Assembly: GCA_963995505.1 (NCBI GenBank)
Contig: OZ023199.1
Span: 3,281,906 to 3,345,905 of the forward strand
Direction: 5' to 3'
Length of the DNA stretch: 64,000 nt
DNA from: Hypericum androsaemum
Taxonomy: Eukaryota > Streptophyta > Magnoliopsida > Malpighiales > Hypericaceae
The notes beneath the pieces are model-generated. The model had not been told where the DNA came from. It saw nothing but the letters and a program-made list of their open reading frames with translations, and made no database searches. Position numbers and translations under genes: made by a program. Below are positions 61,428 to 64,000 of this stretch, one piece after another; within the stretch, counting starts at the first letter, position 1, and every line of letters begins with the position of its first letter.

Positions 61428-62697
61428 AGGTAAGTGAGCTAGCTTAAAATCATTGACATTGATTTGAGTAGGAGCTAATAGCCCAGGTCCATACCAAATG
61501 GCTATGTCACTGACATTGCTGCTCTTCGTGCAACAGTGTGATGCGAACTCCAGATCCTTTTTTTGTCCACCGGCGGCCTAGTCCTTTGCTTTAATGACTC
61601 TTCCACGTTCCCTTTTGAATTGAATACGACGTCCACTACGTGCAAGACACTGGAGCACGAATATTATATACGGCAGAGACAAGGGTAAACGGATTTTCGA
61701 TGGATCAGTTGCGAATACAAACTCAATATCGCTGGAGGTCTTCCTGTAGTAAGTCCATGGCTATGTCACGGACCGTGACCTCGTGCCCCGTCTCGATCTT
61801 CTACCCCTGAAGAAGAACCCTAGATCCAGCGTCGGTTTTAGATCTGAGGAACACGACAAAAATGTGTAACGCCTATGTACATCCCAGTGCCTGTCTTTTC
61901 GACGAGGCATCGGTTCTCAATAACGTGCAAATATCGAACTATCAGGCGTTTTTGGTAGGCAGACAATCTCAAATCATTCTCAAACAAAGAAAAGGCAGTC
62001 GATTACAATCGAGAGCTTTAGATTTCGGGACTAGGCACTGTCAAATAAGTTCATTTTTCTTGATAATATCTGTCGCATCTATTGTCCAACAACTAATCCA
62101 TAGAGAGATATATCTCTTTCTATCAGGTTTTGCCGCAATAATATCATTCAAGAGATTCAGAATTCTAGACTTCTCATTAAATTAAAACTGTTCGTGTCAA
62201 TTGATCTAGGCTCCTGAGTTACTAGAGAATTAGTTTAACAGAAAATATGCAACTTCAGAGTAAATGACAGAGCATAAGTTGGTTAAAATGATAGACAGAG
62301 AAAGCATCGGTGGTTAAAATGATAGCATGTGTTCGAACATTTGCCACAAAATACTATCTCAGGCAAAGCCAGCCTTTGAAAAGGAAAAAAAAGGCGAGAT
62401 GCATGTTTTCATCTGATAAGAACATGGACACAGAGTAGACAAATCATTTTTGTTCTTCAATTAGCAGAATTTCGGGCTTAAGAAAAGGCCTGAAAACTAT
62501 TACTCCAAACTCAACGAGCATCGAGCAAATGGCAGAGCACCAATCCATCAAACCTAATAAGAAAAAGACATACACAGAGATCAAAGAACGGTAAGCTCAC
62601 AGGTAAAGAAAAGAGTTTATAGGAGTTAGCACTGACATTATCCCTTTTGGAGCAAAACCAAACTTTCTAGTAGAACATGTCATAGAGCATAAGTACT
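61428..62697. other. Intergenic region between the convergent peptidase and cystatin-like genes
   Basis: No gene or repeat recognised; both genes terminate into it. Incidental open frames only. Confidence 0.5.
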
Positions 62698-63524
62698 TTA
62701 ACCAAAAGACTCGTAATAAGCAAAAGGCTTGTCAAACCATATACCAAGAGTATACGACTCAAAATTCCTTACGGCTTGATCTTGGCGAACACGAATTACC
62801 TGATCAGGTTTGGGCCTGAAGATGAAGAGGTGTGGTTTGTTGCCCAAACATTCGACATGTGCTTGGTAAATCTTGATATCCGTTGTGCCAATAACTCTGG
62901 CATTCAAGGTAATGAGGAACTTACAGGGGTTGGAGCTACCTCGATTAGCCTTGGTGACATCCACAAACTCAAGCTTCTCAAACTAATAAATAGTCCATAA
63001 AGAAATTAGTCACCAAGCTACACATATACAAAAACTGCGCAAGATGCAAACAGACCTTTTCTGCGTTGTGACGTTCAATAGCGTACTTTGCACAGTTGGC
63101 AACAGCCTCCATAGTGCGTTCGTCCTTCAAATTCGCTGGGCGTAGTCCTCCGATCCTTTTAGGCACACGAGGAAATATGTCGACATCGAAACCCTAGCAT
63201 TACCAAATCAAACAATCCCCATGGAAAGAACAAAGAGTTCAACAATCGAATGTTCCGATACATAAATACATACATATAAAAGGTACGCACATCGGATAGT
63301 TTGAGTTGCTTGAGATAGCTGAACCAGATTTCATTCTCTTGCTTGGTTAGGCTGTCGTAGACGAAGTCGGGATTGCTGAGGAATTTTTCCATATCTTCCT
63401 CGCTGCAGGGTACGTAATAGCGGCCATCGTTGAAGCTGCAGCCATCACTGTCGCTGTCGTCGTCGTCCAGCTCCGGCCTTTTAGATTCCCTCCCGCTGAT
63501 CACGGTTTCACGCACCGAAGCCAT
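62698..63524 (-). CDS. Cystatin-fold protein (plant cystatin-like / DUF626-type), 218 residues
   Basis: Exons, 5' to 3': 63291-63524, 63056-63193, 62698-62982, all phase 0. The N-terminal part is acidic (ELDDDDSDSDGCSF) followed by YYVPCSEEDMEKFLSNPDFV. The second exon has GFDVDIFPRVPKRIGGLRPA and EAVANCAKYAIERHNAEK, the helix that starts the cystatin fold. The third begins FEKLEFVDVTKANRG and continues with a cystatin-type beta region (FLITLNARVIGTTDIKIYQA). The QxVxG loop of papain inhibitors is not evident, so inhibitory activity is uncertain. Exon 3 might end earlier at a CAG/GTAATT donor near 62800. It is convergent with the peptidase fusion gene. Confidence 0.78.
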
Positions 63525-63587
63525 ACTCCGATCAGAAAACCCTAAAATTGGCACAAAGGGGAAGGCTTTTTTTGGGGTGGGGGGCGG

Positions 63588-63596
63588 TTATATATA
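63588..63596 (-). promoter_or_regulatory. TATA box of the cystatin-like gene
   Basis: TATATATAA on the minus strand, 64 bp upstream of the start codon at 63524. Confidence 0.6.
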
Positions 63597-64000
63597 CTCG
63601 GTCAGACATGGATTAATACAGTTTAATCCTTTTTCTTTCTAACATATACAGATTAATCTTTTTATTTAAGAGAGTGTGCAGGTTAGTCCTTCAACATTGT
63701 CGCTATCATATATAGATTAATCCTCTCAAAATCATATATAGATTAATCTTTCTCATTATTATAGTACTACTCTATTTTATGAGACGAAAGTAAACTCAAA
63801 TCTCAAACCCAAAACCTAAAATCTCCAACTTCGAACCTCGAACTCATGTATCCCCGGACTCGGACCCCCAGACCCCATCCTCGGATCCCTGTCCACGGAC
63901 CACCGGATCCCCAGACCACGAACCCTGGGCCGCCGACCCCCGGACAACCTAAACCCCTGGACCACAGACTGCCGACCACGGACCCCCGGATCCCGGACCA
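63597..64000. other. Upstream flank with two simple repeat zones
   Basis: At 63600-63760 ATATAGATTAATC or CAGATTAATCTTT recurs about five times. At 63850-64000 a C-rich degenerate repeat (CCCCGGAC, CCCCAGACCAC, GACCACGGACC) continues to the window edge. No gene seen. Confidence 0.6.

Overview
The window is nuclear DNA of a flowering plant, very probably a core eudicot. Every recognisable gene is a plant family member with many short spliced exons and AT-rich introns, and the gaps hold LTR retrotransposons, hAT-type miniature elements, LINE tails and a Helitron helicase relic. I could not fix the species from sequence alone. No tRNA, rRNA or CRISPR array was seen.

Left part (1-20653, minus strand): 45 exons of the TOR (target of rapamycin) kinase gene, from the start codon to just after the FRB region. 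The kinase and FATC domains lie outside the left edge. All 45 exons join in frame and give 1992 residues. Intron insertions include a cluster of miniature LTR retrotransposons (TRIM) and LINE tails.

Middle left (20654-32345): two tandem copies of the TOR 5' flank. The right copy ends in a heavily deleted TOR pseudogene. The left copy was later interrupted by a non-autonomous Copia-like element, two solo LTRs and a small hAT-like element; the right copy carries a different hAT-like element.

Middle (33052-43225): two MIP18/AE7-like genes (cytosolic Fe-S assembly) on the minus strand flank an organellar-type aspartyl-tRNA synthetase gene on the plus strand. The paired CACGTG boxes between the first AE7 gene and the synthetase recur upstream of the second AE7 gene, so the duplicated block included the divergent promoter but no second synthetase remains.

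Right part (45431-64000): a type I (M-alpha) MADS-box gene, a TE-rich stretch with a PIF1/Helitron helicase relic, a five-fold tandem repeat that looks like a duplicated leader exon with splice donors, and then the most unusual locus. There an intronless TCTP-like exon is followed in phase by six exons encoding a divergent papain-like (C1A) cysteine peptidase domain. The predicted product is a 406-residue TCTP-protease fusion, and its second intron carries a complete but defective Copia element (54912-60146, TSD TGTTC). A convergent cystatin-fold gene lies 1.3 kb downstream. TOR and a TCTP relative, members of one growth-control pathway in animals, lie in the same 64 kb.
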